Shown here piece after piece: positions 24,748 through 33,240 of a stretch of DNA of 52,216 nt; position 1 is the first letter of the stretch, and each line of letters starts with the position of its first letter. The notes beneath the pieces are model-generated. The model was given only the letters and a program-made list of their open reading frames with translations, was not told the origin of the DNA and did no database searches. This DNA comes from a virus. The DNA lies in IMG/VR virus record IMGVR_UViG_3300025655_003190, positions 1 through 52,216 of that record, one strand, 5' to 3'. Both the position numbers and the translations under genes were made by a program.

Positions 24748-26208
24748 CTATTTCCACTCGTACTTTTCTTGTGTAAACGGATAGTTTGCTTCTTTATAAA
24801 ACGCCTTGCGCTTAGTTAAATGTCGTTTGGCAAACTTACATGTTGAAGTTATGTCCCAGATTTGGACATGGTCTTTATCTTGTGCTTTTCGTATACCACG
24901 GCCAATGGACTGAATAACACGAACAAAAGACTTGCCAGGCTCAACAAGAACAAGATTGAAAATACGAGGAATATTAATGCCAACGGCAGCAACACCATAC
25001 GTTGCAACAATAATTTTATTGTCAGATTCTGAAATTTCATCATAATGCTCTTGTCTATCCTTTGCTTTTGTTGCACCACTTACAAATACTGCTCGGTCGC
25101 CTAAACGTTCTACTAAGTCAGTGCCGGCACTAACACGATCAACCAGCACAAGTGTATTACCTGACTCATTGATACTCTCGATCATTTGTGAGATAACGTT
25201 TAATCTATCTTGGTCACTTAACAAGAATTTAAGTTCTGCTTGGTAGTTGGTATGCTCTGCATGATCTTGTAACTGTACAATGTTAACGTGACAGTTGGCA
25301 AGTACACCCTTTTCTTGTAGTTCATTGGCAGCAATACGATTAATAACCGGGCCAATGCTTACATGCAATGCCTGAAACTCAAATAATTCCTTGGGGATGG
25401 TTCCGGTTAATCCCCAGCGTAGCGGAATCTTTGCCATTGGTCCTGTTAGTAGGGTTTTAAGTGCGTCTGCTTTTGCTTGATGCACTTCGTCGACAATAAC
25501 ACAAACAACATCCTCTAAAAACTCACCAATGGAAATAGGTGCTTGTTGATTACGTGTTGCTTTTAATAGCGAGTTGAGTGACTGCCACGTACAAATAGTA
25601 TGTGTCTTACCAAACTCTTTTCTATCACCGTAAAATACACCAACATCTAACTGCATGTTGATGTAATCCTTTTCGGTTTGTGTTACCAAACTTTTGTTGG
25701 GTACAATAACAATCGATCGTCCATACTGTTCAACACGCTGACTAAGAGCTGCTGTCATCAGTGTCTTACCGGCACCTGTAGCAATCTCCTGCAAGCTCTG
25801 TGGATTCTCCAGAAAGTTATTAACAACTTCAATTTGGTAATCACGTAATTCAATAGGCTGTCCTTCTGCTGGATGCCCTTTTGGCCAATGTACATGACCA
25901 AACGAATCTGTTTCTACACGTTCAAACTCAAACGAGGTGCGATAATCACGTTGATCGTCTAGAAGAATGTCATAGTTATTGTCTGCTAATACCGGAATGA
26001 TTTCCGGAAGCAAATTAACATAAGTGCTTCCGCCCATTTGAAAGAATGCTACTTTCCCATCCCAACGTCCTAGTCGCACTGCTGGCAAATAACGTGCGTG
26101 TGGTATTACATACTTAAACTGATTTACAAGTTTTTTTCGAATGTTAAGATCTAATCCTTCAATTTTAACATTCACTTCGTCTTTAATTACTAATTTTGCT
26201 CTAAGCAT
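24748..26208 (-). CDS. uvsW: UvsW-type recombination helicase
   Basis: A 486-residue SF2 helicase that remodels forks and recombination intermediates in T4-like phages. An N-terminal ~115-residue DNA-binding domain is followed by Walker A ATGAGKT (143-149), DEAH-box variant VDEVHQAK (~237-244), WGLTGTIP (motif III), VATYGVAAVGINIP (motif V) and QSIGRGIRKAQ (motif VI). The length and domain order match UvsW. It overlaps the hydroxylase-like gene by 8 bases and is the last gene of the operon from 29858. Confidence 0.93.
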   Translation of the reverse strand: MLRAKLVIKDEVNVKIEGLDLNIRKKLVNQFKYVIPHARYLPAVRLGRWDGKVAFFQMGGSTYVNLLPEIIPVLADNNYDILLDDQRDYRTSFEFERVETDSFGHVHWPKGHPAEGQPIELRDYQIEVVNNFLENPQSLQEIATGAGKTLMTAALSQRVEQYGRSIVIVPNKSLVTQTEKDYINMQLDVGVFYGDRKEFGKTHTICTWQSLNSLLKATRNQQAPISIGEFLEDVVCVIVDEVHQAKADALKTLLTGPMAKIPLRWGLTGTIPKELFEFQALHVSIGPVINRIAANELQEKGVLANCHVNIVQLQDHAEHTNYQAELKFLLSDQDRLNVISQMIESINESGNTLVLVDRVSAGTDLVERLGDRAVFVSGATKAKDRQEHYDEISESDNKIIVATYGVAAVGINIPRIFNLVLVEPGKSFVRVIQSIGRGIRKAQDKDHVQIWDITSTCKFAKRHLTKRKAFYKEANYPFTQEKYEWK

Positions 26209-26896
26209 TTAACATACTCGCATAAGATTCAACCAACATTGTATTATACTCGTCTGTGGTTGTCAAGTGATGTGCTATTATATGATACCTATATTCTGCT
26301 GAATTATTCATAACACAATGTCTATTAGATATATCTAGTATATAAGCTCTGCCGGTGCTAAATGGTACCACGCCGTGATCCTCAAATACAAACTCGCAGC
26401 CTTGCGGTTGTGTTATAGCAATATTTACAGGACCAAGATGCGAGTCGGTTCCGTCACGGTGTAAGAAAATATATCCGCCAGGCGCAAGACGCATTATACG
26501 CAATCGTTTAAATGAATTTCCAAACCAATTATTCTTGAAGAACTCAACGGTTTTAGGCATAAGACTTAGTGCTTCCGGAGTCCAAATGTATGGACGATTG
26601 TCGTTGTAATATTCATCTTCGCGTGTGCTGTCATAACTTTTACCGTGAATGCAAAAACTAGTCCATCCTTGGTGTTCTTCGTAATCTTCGCGATGATCCA
26701 CTAATAAATGTTCTACTTTTTTAATCTCCAAAAGTATCTGATCGGTTGGGATATCTACTGATAGTGGCATATATGGCATTCCACTTTGGCGTAGAATCCA
26801 GTCGCTAGTGATACTGTTGGGTTGAACAATATGTGGCGGTTGTCGATCTCGACAACGGTCAATGATCATTTTTGTTAATTTTTCTTTTGAAACCAT
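26201..26896 (-). CDS. Fe(II)/2-oxoglutarate hydroxylase-like protein
   Basis: A 231-residue protein resembling the aspartyl/asparaginyl beta-hydroxylase family. FLHRDGTDSH (~154-163) offers HxD, and ISNRHCVMNNSAEYRYHII (~200-218) the distal His and the Arg that would bind 2-oxoglutarate. RIMRLAPGGYI precedes the first motif as in that family. Possible substrates are a protein side chain or a small molecule. AGAAGA lies 5 bases before ATG 26896, supporting that start despite a 38-base overlap. It lies in the uvsW operon, though no functional link is evident. Confidence 0.65.
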   Translation of the reverse strand: MVSKEKLTKMIIDRCRDRQPPHIVQPNSITSDWILRQSGMPYMPLSVDIPTDQILLEIKKVEHLLVDHREDYEEHQGWTSFCIHGKSYDSTREDEYYNDNRPYIWTPEALSLMPKTVEFFKNNWFGNSFKRLRIMRLAPGGYIFLHRDGTDSHLGPVNIAITQPQGCEFVFEDHGVVPFSTGRAYILDISNRHCVMNNSAEYRYHIIAHHLTTTDEYNTMLVESYASMLNA

Positions 26897-28025
26897 CTAA
26901 TTCTTCTATTGTACTTTTTAACAACGTGTACTTATATGTGTCAATGTTTGATTTCCACGTATAGCCTTCAGGAACTCCATACTGGTCTACCCAATCGATG
27001 ATATTTTTATTATAAAAATTTACAGTCTTGTGTTTAGACGCTTGCCATTTTTCAGTGAAATTTTCAATTTGATGTGCTTCTAACTGCTTTTTAAATTCGT
27101 AGTTAACTCTATCAACAAATAGCTGACGCTTTTTTAATTTTAATTGTTCTTCTGTGGTTAGTGCTCGTTGGTCGCCTAGTTGTAAATGTTGTATATTGTG
27201 ATTGCGAATAAAATCAAAAACATACTCACCAAAATTGTTACCATCCCAGTCTTCCCATAAACTCTTTGTATATTTGATTTGCGATATACTAATATCTACA
27301 ATATTTAAACATTGCACAGTAGGTTGCAAGATTGTAAATATCCAGAACATTCCTGATCCCGGACAAGTTACTGTCGGGGTTATTGCCGGAACCCACTCTT
27401 CGTTATTAAACACCCATAATTGACTTTCGGCTAGTTGTGTATATTCTTTGTTAAACTCTTTCCAGCGTTCAAGCTGCTGAAGATCATACAAGAAACTTTT
27501 ATTCATTCGAGATGTTTGGTTCCAATTGACCACTGTTCCTGTTTTCTCTAATACTTGTGCAATTAATTTCTCACCAAACTGTACTCCTGAAATTTTCCGA
27601 GACCCGTTTCCTCGACTAAGCATCAACGGCGTATAGTCATGATGTATGTTCTGTTTGCTACGTACGGCAACCGGAGCCATTGATGGGCCAGTATCAAATG
27701 ATTCGGCAGTTATTAAACTGAGGTCTACATAGAAACATTGGTCGTCAAGCCAAAAGTATTCGCAATTCAAAGGATCAACAATGTGCCCAATTAATCCGCG
27801 GTGCGGATAATTATCAAGCAAAGATAGAAACTGGTCAAAATTCTGGAAAACTGTTCCGCTATTAATAAAAAGACCGTATCTTTCGCCACCTGATACTGCT
27901 TTTTGATAACCATCCTTCCAGTTATCAACGATAATTAACTCGCGTTTAACTTGAGTCCCCCAATATTCATATTGTAACGAAGCTAATGTATGGTTTAGAT
28001 TCGGACCTCTTTTTACAACAATCAC
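26859..28025 (-). CDS. Glycosyltransferase-like/unknown two-domain phage protein
   Basis: A 388-residue protein. The N-terminal part (TLASLQYEYWGTQVKRELII ... GERYGLFINSGTVFQNF) reads like the first half of a GT-A glycosyltransferase fold. It lacks a clean DxD, with only LDDQ near residue 93. The middle section PGSGMFWIFTILQPTVQCLN and IVDISISQIKYTKSLW resembles a nucleotide- or SAM-binding Rossmann unit. The last ~110 residues are charged helices. Its family is not certain. Coupled by 4 bases to the upstream gene. Confidence 0.5.
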   Translation of the reverse strand: MIVVKRGPNLNHTLASLQYEYWGTQVKRELIIVDNWKDGYQKAVSGGERYGLFINSGTVFQNFDQFLSLLDNYPHRGLIGHIVDPLNCEYFWLDDQCFYVDLSLITAESFDTGPSMAPVAVRSKQNIHHDYTPLMLSRGNGSRKISGVQFGEKLIAQVLEKTGTVVNWNQTSRMNKSFLYDLQQLERWKEFNKEYTQLAESQLWVFNNEEWVPAITPTVTCPGSGMFWIFTILQPTVQCLNIVDISISQIKYTKSLWEDWDGNNFGEYVFDFIRNHNIQHLQLGDQRALTTEEQLKLKKRQLFVDRVNYEFKKQLEAHQIENFTEKWQASKHKTVNFYNKNIIDWVDQYGVPEGYTWKSNIDTYKYTLLKSTIEELDGFKRKINKNDH

Positions 28026-28834
28026 AATCTTGTAATCCTGTCTGGAAATTGATTATTTTGAAATCTATTAACTAACAAGGATACATTGTCAACAGTCCCA
28101 ATTGGTATAACCGTGAACATTTCTTCCGGTCTCCAGTTATTAATTTCCCAATGCTGCGTCCAGCATTGCCGATACTTCGCAAACCAGTTATTAAAATCTT
28201 CCCAACGCCTGTTCTCAGCGTGATCTATGTCAACAACACTAATATAAATGTTTGGCTTAAAGTATACCCAAGGTTTTGCTAACTCGCATAACCGTTTACA
28301 ATTGTCTGGTTCGCCGTCGATGAAATAGTTGTATGGGGTTTTACCTAACTCTTGCCACTGTACGAATACCGTACCTTTGGTTACCTTTGTGGTGCCAAAT
28401 TTAAGCCAAGTACGGTCAAATGGTGTGACTAGCATCCCTGCCTGTTCGCGATAATCGAAATTTATATCAGTCACATCGTCATTACGCAGTAACATTTCGG
28501 CCATGTGAATTGATTCATGAAATTCTAACCAGGTCGGATCACCATTATAGTTCTTTTCGTATATCTCGTGCCAACAATTTAAATCTTGCTGGGTGACTTT
28601 ATAGTTGGCATCTACAGTTAGTCCAAGTCGATGCGCCGCTTGTTGCACGTTAGTTAATGACTGATCTAATTTATAATGGTCTTGGTCAAAAGGGTTATCG
28701 TAAGTATGCGATTTGAAATCAAATTTCAAATGTTGTAGATGTTTATAATATCGATACATTGCATGAGCAGCAGGAGTGTCGTTCAACGCAATATCAATAT
28801 CTGTGTTATTATTCCAGTGTATCGTTAGTTTCAT
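28022..28834 (-). CDS. Conserved phage protein with an HExxH sequence
   Basis: A 270-residue protein starting MKLTIHWNNNTDIDIALN; I chose ATG 28834 over the TTG three codons upstream. It is rich in Trp, His and Asn. Residues 106-110 read HESIH, matching the HExxH zinc-protease pattern, in the context WLEFHESIHMAEML. No third ligand is obvious, so it may be coincidence. The gene is within the uvsW operon, overlapping both neighbours. Function unknown. Confidence 0.55.
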   Translation of the reverse strand: MKLTIHWNNNTDIDIALNDTPAAHAMYRYYKHLQHLKFDFKSHTYDNPFDQDHYKLDQSLTNVQQAAHRLGLTVDANYKVTQQDLNCWHEIYEKNYNGDPTWLEFHESIHMAEMLLRNDDVTDINFDYREQAGMLVTPFDRTWLKFGTTKVTKGTVFVQWQELGKTPYNYFIDGEPDNCKRLCELAKPWVYFKPNIYISVVDIDHAENRRWEDFNNWFAKYRQCWTQHWEINNWRPEEMFTVIPIGTVDNVSLLVNRFQNNQFPDRITRL

Positions 28835-29858
28835 TTTTAGCAATTATAACAATTTTTTTAGCACTACTACATAAAGAATCAAAAACAGGTATATCGTACA
28901 TCGACTCTTCTCTATAAATCAGACAATCTATTCCTTTATCTAACATGTTTGTACTTGAAATATACCAACCACTATTCATTGCCATATCTTTATTAACCAT
29001 TACTTCTAAGCCTATATCCTTGCTGGCCACAGCCCAGGTTACATTGTTTGTTAACTTAATCCATTGATTAAGTACATCAATTTCATCTTCTCTCATGGTT
29101 ATAACACGGCAAGATGCAAAATGTCCTAACTGAGATCCGTAGTTGTGTATCATATAATCAAATAAAGTTTTGCCAATATCAACCCCTAGCCCAATTAGGT
29201 TGTGTATTGAGTCAAGAGATATCGTATTTTCTGGTAACGAATTTAGCAATCCATCATTTATATTACTTACAATATATCCATTGCCGTACATTTCAGCAGT
29301 TGGTATCCAGTTATTTTTATCTCCGATGATCCCATCTGCAAGCGTTTGCACAGATGGGTCAATGTCAATCTGATTTGTTAAACAAAACTCATATAAGTCC
29401 CGTACCAATGCCGGACGAACCTGTCCAGCCCAGCGGCGCTGCGTTCGCTGCCATCGGAAAGAGTCTGACCCAACGAATATGCCATCGTGATTACATTCGG
29501 ATAGCATATCTTTTAAATTCTTAATTGTTGATTTATTAAATGGAAATTTCAAATAAATTTGATTGTCTTCTATCCAAAGCAACGGAGCATAGCTAGGATC
29601 AAAATCAACTGGAGAATTCTGCCATGCCAAATCTAAAAATAATTCTTCTGAAAATATACCATTGCTTTCGGCATAAATCTGTTTACGATACTTATGTACA
29701 ATGTGTTCCCATAGATTATTTTGTTTAATTGTTAGCGATCTGTTATCTGCTAAGAATCTAGCGACATTTTCCATAAAGTTAATATCGTAACGAGAGAAAC
29801 GTAAATTTTCTCTCATCCACAAATGAGCAGAATCTCTGTCTACAACTTTCCTTATCAT
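28809..29858 (-). CDS. Conserved phage protein, first gene of the uvsW operon
   Basis: A 349-residue protein. An N-terminal ~75 residues (FMENVARFLADNRSLTIKQN ... EHIVHKYRKQI) look like a helical module. A beta-rich middle follows (YAPLLWIEDNQIYLKFPFNK) with RWQRTQRRWAGQVRPALVR, Arg- and Trp-rich. Parts recall accessory regions of phage helicases, but no Walker motifs are present. The start is 6 bases from a TATAAT box, predicting a leaderless mRNA. Likely an early or middle replication accessory, by operon context only. Confidence 0.55.
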   Translation of the reverse strand: MIRKVVDRDSAHLWMRENLRFSRYDINFMENVARFLADNRSLTIKQNNLWEHIVHKYRKQIYAESNGIFSEELFLDLAWQNSPVDFDPSYAPLLWIEDNQIYLKFPFNKSTIKNLKDMLSECNHDGIFVGSDSFRWQRTQRRWAGQVRPALVRDLYEFCLTNQIDIDPSVQTLADGIIGDKNNWIPTAEMYGNGYIVSNINDGLLNSLPENTISLDSIHNLIGLGVDIGKTLFDYMIHNYGSQLGHFASCRVITMREDEIDVLNQWIKLTNNVTWAVASKDIGLEVMVNKDMAMNSGWYISSTNMLDKGIDCLIYREESMYDIPVFDSLCSSAKKIVIIAKNETNDTLE

Positions 29859-29864
29859 AATAAT

Positions 29865-29893
29865 ATTATAGCATAAAAATAAAAAAGGCGCAA
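29865..29893 (-). promoter_or_regulatory. Extended -10 promoter of the uvsW operon
   Basis: TATAAT (29865-29870) preceded by TGC, 17-base spacer, weak -35 TTGCGC (29888-29893) inside the terminator stem. ATTATT separates the -10 box from ATG 29858. Confidence 0.65.
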
Positions 29894-29912
29894 GAGTATT
29901 TCATCTTGCGCC
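29881..29912 (-). terminator. Intrinsic terminator after the AAA+ gene
   Basis: Stem GGCGCAAGA (29887-29895) and TCTTGCGCC (29904-29912) with an 8-base loop. On the minus strand it is followed by TTTTTTATTTTT. Confidence 0.8.
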
Positions 29913-29915
29913 AAT

Positions 29916-29960
29916 AACCAGAGAACTTAGGAGTTCAACATAGCATAGTGTTCTCTGGTT
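29916..29960. repeat. 11-bp inverted repeat overlapping the AAA+ stop codon
   Basis: AACCAGAGAAC (29916-29926) and GTTCTCTGGTT (29950-29960), perfect, separated by 23 bases. One arm runs into the stop codon. It lies directly before the terminator hairpin and could form a 3' protecting stem-loop. Confidence 0.7.
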
Positions 29961-30954
29961 AAAAACTGCTTTTCATACAAGTTACTGCCGCCATATCCTT
30001 CCAACGCTGTGGGCTAACCTTAATCAAATCTGCTAGCTTCAACGCCATACGCAAGCTCATTTCGCGCAACGAATCCTTGTTCTCGTCCATAAACGCAATA
30101 ACCTCATCGCCTTCGTTGTTCTGGAAATAGTAATGCTCAAACAAGTCGCCCTTGCGATGAATCTGCTTAATACGCAAGAACTTGTCACGCATGGTGTCCA
30201 TTGTTAAGTCGATATAATGGCAACGTGATTGAAGTGCTTCCAGGTGATCTTGTAGCTTTTTGCTACGTACATGGTCAAACTTTAGGTTAGTAATAAAAAT
30301 TACTGCGCCGTGGAAGTCAAAGCGGTCTGGGATACCCTCACGACGCAGTAGCGAGCTATCCGCATTCCAGTGGATAGTGCGCTTCTTCCCAGAATCAAGG
30401 GCCGCTTTAAGCAAATTCAGTGAAAGGTCGTCCATAAGGACCGAGTCGCAATCGTCAAATACAAGCACGTTACCTTTGTCAGCGTGATTGTAAAGTGTAG
30501 CATACAACCCAATTGGGGTCATGGCACCCTTAACTACTTCGTACTTAACTTTGCTGCCAACAAGGCGATCAAACATCGAACTCTTTTCAAGTTCGCGCTG
30601 GACGCCATAAGACTTGCCCACGCCCGGAGGACCCACTACAATCATAGCACGCACGTCGCTGTTGATTGTTGCTCGGGTCATATCTTCCAGGACACCAAAG
30701 CGTGTTTCAATGCGATCCATTACTTGTTCATCGGTCTCTACAGCAGACTTTTGAGCTGGAGTTCCAATAAACTCAACGTCTTGTTCTTCAACGTTTACAC
30801 GGATTTTGTCGCGACCTACACCAATCGCTTCGTTGGGACGAACTGTGATAAATGAACCTTTTGCGCCTGTTTGAATACCCTTAACTACTTCGAAAGTCTG
30901 GTTACGGATTTCTTCGCCGCGGTAAGTGCCACTTAAAATTCGAACTGTATTCAT
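29959..30954 (-). CDS. AAA+ ATPase with N-terminal beta-barrel domain
   Basis: A 331-residue ATPase. Residues 1-65 (VRILSGTYRGEEIRNQTFEV ... KIRVNVEEQDVEFI) form a small KOW/SH3-like beta domain. The AAA+ core carries Walker A GPPGVGKS (108-115), Walker B VLVFDDCD (~163-170) and a sensor-1-like IFITNLKF. The C-terminal lid is helical. Comparable AAA+ proteins are conserved in marine T4-like phages, with unclear function. It has two consensus sigma70-type promoters, an AGGAG site 7 bases before ATG, and its own terminator, so strong independent early expression is expected. Confidence 0.8.
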   Translation of the reverse strand: MNTVRILSGTYRGEEIRNQTFEVVKGIQTGAKGSFITVRPNEAIGVGRDKIRVNVEEQDVEFIGTPAQKSAVETDEQVMDRIETRFGVLEDMTRATINSDVRAMIVVGPPGVGKSYGVQRELEKSSMFDRLVGSKVKYEVVKGAMTPIGLYATLYNHADKGNVLVFDDCDSVLMDDLSLNLLKAALDSGKKRTIHWNADSSLLRREGIPDRFDFHGAVIFITNLKFDHVRSKKLQDHLEALQSRCHYIDLTMDTMRDKFLRIKQIHRKGDLFEHYYFQNNEGDEVIAFMDENKDSLREMSLRMALKLADLIKVSPQRWKDMAAVTCMKSSF

Positions 30955-30992
30955 TACTGAACTCCTAGATGTTTTGCTATGTTTGAGTAACT

Positions 30993-31021
30993 ATTATAGT
31001 GCCGTTTTGCTATGTTGTCAA
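30993..31021 (-). promoter_or_regulatory. Consensus sigma70-type promoter P2 of the AAA+ gene
   Basis: TTGACA (31016-31021), 17-base spacer, TATAAT (30993-30998). The leader to ATG 30954 carries AGGAG at 30962-30966. Confidence 0.8.
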
Positions 31022-31037
31022 CACTTTTTTTAAACTT

Positions 31038-31061
31038 TTTTGTGGTATTTTTGCCACAAAA
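31038..31061. repeat. 8-bp inverted repeat between tandem promoters
   Basis: TTTTGTGG (31038-31045) and CCACAAAA (31054-31061), loop 8 bases, followed on the minus strand by an A-rich run. It lies between promoters P1 and P2; possible operator or attenuator stem. Confidence 0.5.
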
Positions 31062-31098
31062 TCAATAGGTTAGTCTTTGCTTGTATTAGTATATGAAT

Positions 31099-31127
31099 AT
31101 TATAGAAGAAAAAAGGGTGTTTGTCAA
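31099..31127 (-). promoter_or_regulatory. Consensus sigma70-type promoter P1
   Basis: TTGACA (31122-31127), 17-base spacer, TATAAT (31099-31104) on the minus strand. It overlaps the terminator stem of the upstream gene and points to the AAA+ gene. Confidence 0.7.
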
Positions 31128-31136
31128 CACCCTTTT
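31111..31136. terminator. Intrinsic terminator after the 163-residue protein gene
   Basis: AAAAGGGTGTT (31111-31121) and AACACCCTTTT (31126-31136), loop TGTC. A/T tracts on both sides make it bidirectional. Confidence 0.85.
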
Positions 31137-31172
31137 AATTAAAAGATTTTTTATTATTATAAAAATATTTTA

Positions 31173-31664
31173 TTAAGTGGTTGGGTCGCCGTCATCAGCT
31201 GCGCCGTCGGCCATATCAACATAAACAGGATAAATGTTATAGTTGAAATCAACAGTTGATCCTTCTTTTACTAAAAGATGGAATTCGCCTTGTTGATCAT
31301 CACTAAATGCTGTCATGTCGATGTCGGCTGGGGTTGCACCGTCCATTGAAATTGCTGTTTTCATTTGACCGCCTGTTACTCCCCAGAAGGTAGGAGCACG
31401 TGGATCGCCATCTTCGCCAAATCCAACAATGAATGCGTCGCCGCCTGAAACAGCAACACTAACTGGGGTTTCGCCAGTTACTGAATCTTCTAAGGTGACC
31501 GAACCTAATACTACTGGTTCAGCAACATTCTTCTCTGGTGTTACTGTGTTAATAGTACTAACTGTGCCACTGAACAATTGAGTCCCGTTAATGTTAACCA
31601 CTAACGAAACATTACCGGAATTTGCATAAGCATTACCGTAAAGTTTTAGCGTTCTACTAGCCAT
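31173..31664 (-). CDS. Beta-rich virion-type protein
   Basis: A 163-residue Val/Thr/Gly/Asp-rich protein (MASRTLKLYGNAYANSGNVS, SVAVSGGDAFIVGFGEDGD). The C-terminus is very acidic (DMADGAADDGDPTT). Monocistronic, with late box GATAAATA (31698-31705), GGAG ribosome binding site and a strong terminator, matching an abundant structural protein. No named family recognised. Confidence 0.65.
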   Translation of the reverse strand: MASRTLKLYGNAYANSGNVSLVVNINGTQLFSGTVSTINTVTPEKNVAEPVVLGSVTLEDSVTGETPVSVAVSGGDAFIVGFGEDGDPRAPTFWGVTGGQMKTAISMDGATPADIDMTAFSDDQQGEFHLLVKEGSTVDFNYNIYPVYVDMADGAADDGDPTT

Positions 31665-31690
31665 TTATTATCTCCAAAAACGTTTTTGTG

Positions 31691-32395
31691 TTACCAGTAT
31701 TTATCAATTACTGGGTCTGAAATCTCATGTAGTTTAGGTTTGCCATGAAAAACAATTACTCGTGTATCATCAACAAAAGTTCCTGTGCCAGGAGCCTTAT
31801 GTCTATGTGTATTTATGTCATATCCTCCATCTAGTAACTCCCAACGCCAGCTTCTAACCAATTTTTCATCAAAAAATTGCATTTGTGGCGGGGGAACTTT
31901 TTTATCGATATAATTTTGATCCCCATGAAGCCTAGACATATAAGCACCTGGGTCCAATTTGAAGTCTTCCCATATATACCCAAACTTATCGACATTAAAA
32001 TACATCAAACTACTGTTGAGTTCTCGCTTTCTTTGATTGAACAAATAGCGAAAATCTCTAATCCCCCAGAAGTATTTAGGATCGCAATCTAAAATCCAGT
32101 CAAGCGATCCTGATATTGCAACATCAAGGTCTAGATACAAAAGTTGTCCGGAGAATTGTGTTCTGTCAAATAATTGAACCTTATACCACCATCCTTTGCT
32201 CGCACCATGCGGTGATAAATCTTTTAGCGGATGCTTAATATATTTGTCAGGAACTTCTCTACCTGGTTCTGTATACACATGAAGTTTTATTTTTTTGTTG
32301 AGATTACGTTTAAGACCTTTATAAAGTTTATCGACATAGATCCAGTCATACATTGACCCGTGTATTACACATGCGCAATCAATAATATCTTTCAT
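31691..32395 (-). CDS. GT-A glycosyltransferase-like protein
   Basis: A 234-residue protein with a GT-A style core. VHGSMYDWIYVDKLYKGLKR-like first strand region, KLHVYTEPG, then GQLLYLDLDVAISG (~84-97), where DLD is a metal-binding DxD candidate. KRELNSSLMYFN and GDQNYID follow as in sugar transferases of the GT8 type. It probably adds a sugar to a phage or host glycan. Coupled by ATGA to the KpsS-like gene upstream. Confidence 0.7.
   Translation of the reverse strand: MKDIIDCACVIHGSMYDWIYVDKLYKGLKRNLNKKIKLHVYTEPGREVPDKYIKHPLKDLSPHGASKGWWYKVQLFDRTQFSGQLLYLDLDVAISGSLDWILDCDPKYFWGIRDFRYLFNQRKRELNSSLMYFNVDKFGYIWEDFKLDPGAYMSRLHGDQNYIDKKVPPPQMQFFDEKLVRSWRWELLDGGYDINTHRHKAPGTGTFVDDTRVIVFHGKPKLHEISDPVIDKYW
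31698..31705 (-). promoter_or_regulatory. Late promoter box GATAAATA
   Basis: GATAAATACTGGTAA on the minus strand; leader about 28-33 bases with GGAG before ATG 31664. Confidence 0.6.
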
Positions 32396-33240
32396 ATCAA
32401 TTGCCCTTCTAGACGTTTATACCAACTTCCGGAACGTATTTCATCAACGGTATACTCAGTGTGTGCTATTTGTGTAAACCACATTTCTTTATTTCGATTA
32501 CTGAGAGATTCGATATTTTTTATCTCCTCGGACACAGGATATGCTAGACTAGATTCATTAACAATAATCGGACAACCAGCAATGGCGGCTTGAATTCCAG
32601 GACCACTATTATAATTAACCAATGCATACCAATTATACGTTAAATCAAAACTATCATAAGTTCCATCAACCTTTATAGGTTTTTCAACAGTAGCGTCTAT
32701 CGGAAGTTGATCCATATTAACTGTGCATCTCGGGTGCGGGCGTATTATTATAGGACGATCTGTATATTCTCTTAGGTCGTAAAAAGTTTTTACTACCCAC
32801 TTCTCAATATCAATCCCACGTACTTGTTCTGATTGTCTGTGCTGAGCTGCTATTACAATAGCACCATTATTTTCTGTTTGTGTTTTTAATTCTAAACCAA
32901 GTTTTTTTGGGCGATCCATGTCAAGATGATCTAAATGCCCATAATATCCGTTGGCATTAATATTTTCAAGTGCTACTTTCCAGGTTTCGCCTCGTTTAAG
33001 TGCTCCAACATCGATTACAATCACAGGCTTATTGTGATGCATATAATGAGTGTAAACACGTTGATTTGCCGCTAACCGGCCGTTCCACAGAACTGACCAA
33101 ATAACAGCACAATCTGCATCAAGAGAATTTTCCACCGGAGTAATTCCAAGTGCTCGGCAAGATTGTAAAAATGCATCCAATACATCGCGACCATTTAATG
33201 CTACAGATTTTGGAAAGTATGCTATCGATTTTATACTCAT
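32392..33240 (-). CDS. KpsS-like capsule/glycan transferase, paralog 1
   Basis: A 282-residue protein from ATG 33240 (MSIKSIAYFPKSVALNGRD). A longer frame to 33288 would run into the divergent gene. Motifs: TDRPIIIRPHPR (~155-166), LVNYNSGPGIQAAIAGCPII (~207-226) and a C-terminal SGSWYKRLEG. The same three blocks occur in four more genes here. They recall capsule polysaccharide synthesis proteins (KpsS/Kdo-transferase type). The donor sugar is unknown. Confidence 0.7.
   Translation of the reverse strand: MSIKSIAYFPKSVALNGRDVLDAFLQSCRALGITPVENSLDADCAVIWSVLWNGRLAANQRVYTHYMHHNKPVIVIDVGALKRGETWKVALENINANGYYGHLDHLDMDRPKKLGLELKTQTENNGAIVIAAQHRQSEQVRGIDIEKWVVKTFYDLREYTDRPIIIRPHPRCTVNMDQLPIDATVEKPIKVDGTYDSFDLTYNWYALVNYNSGPGIQAAIAGCPIIVNESSLAYPVSEEIKNIESLSNRNKEMWFTQIAHTEYTVDEIRSGSWYKRLEGQLI

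Noticed and set aside
24849-25079. 76-residue Leu-rich frame inside uvsW
   Set aside because: Nested out of frame across conserved helicase motifs V and VI; chance frame.
30484-30855. 123-codon plus-strand open frame opposite the AAA+ gene
   Set aside because: Lies entirely antisense to a clear ATPase gene, no ribosome binding site, and Cys/His-rich composition typical of a shadow frame.
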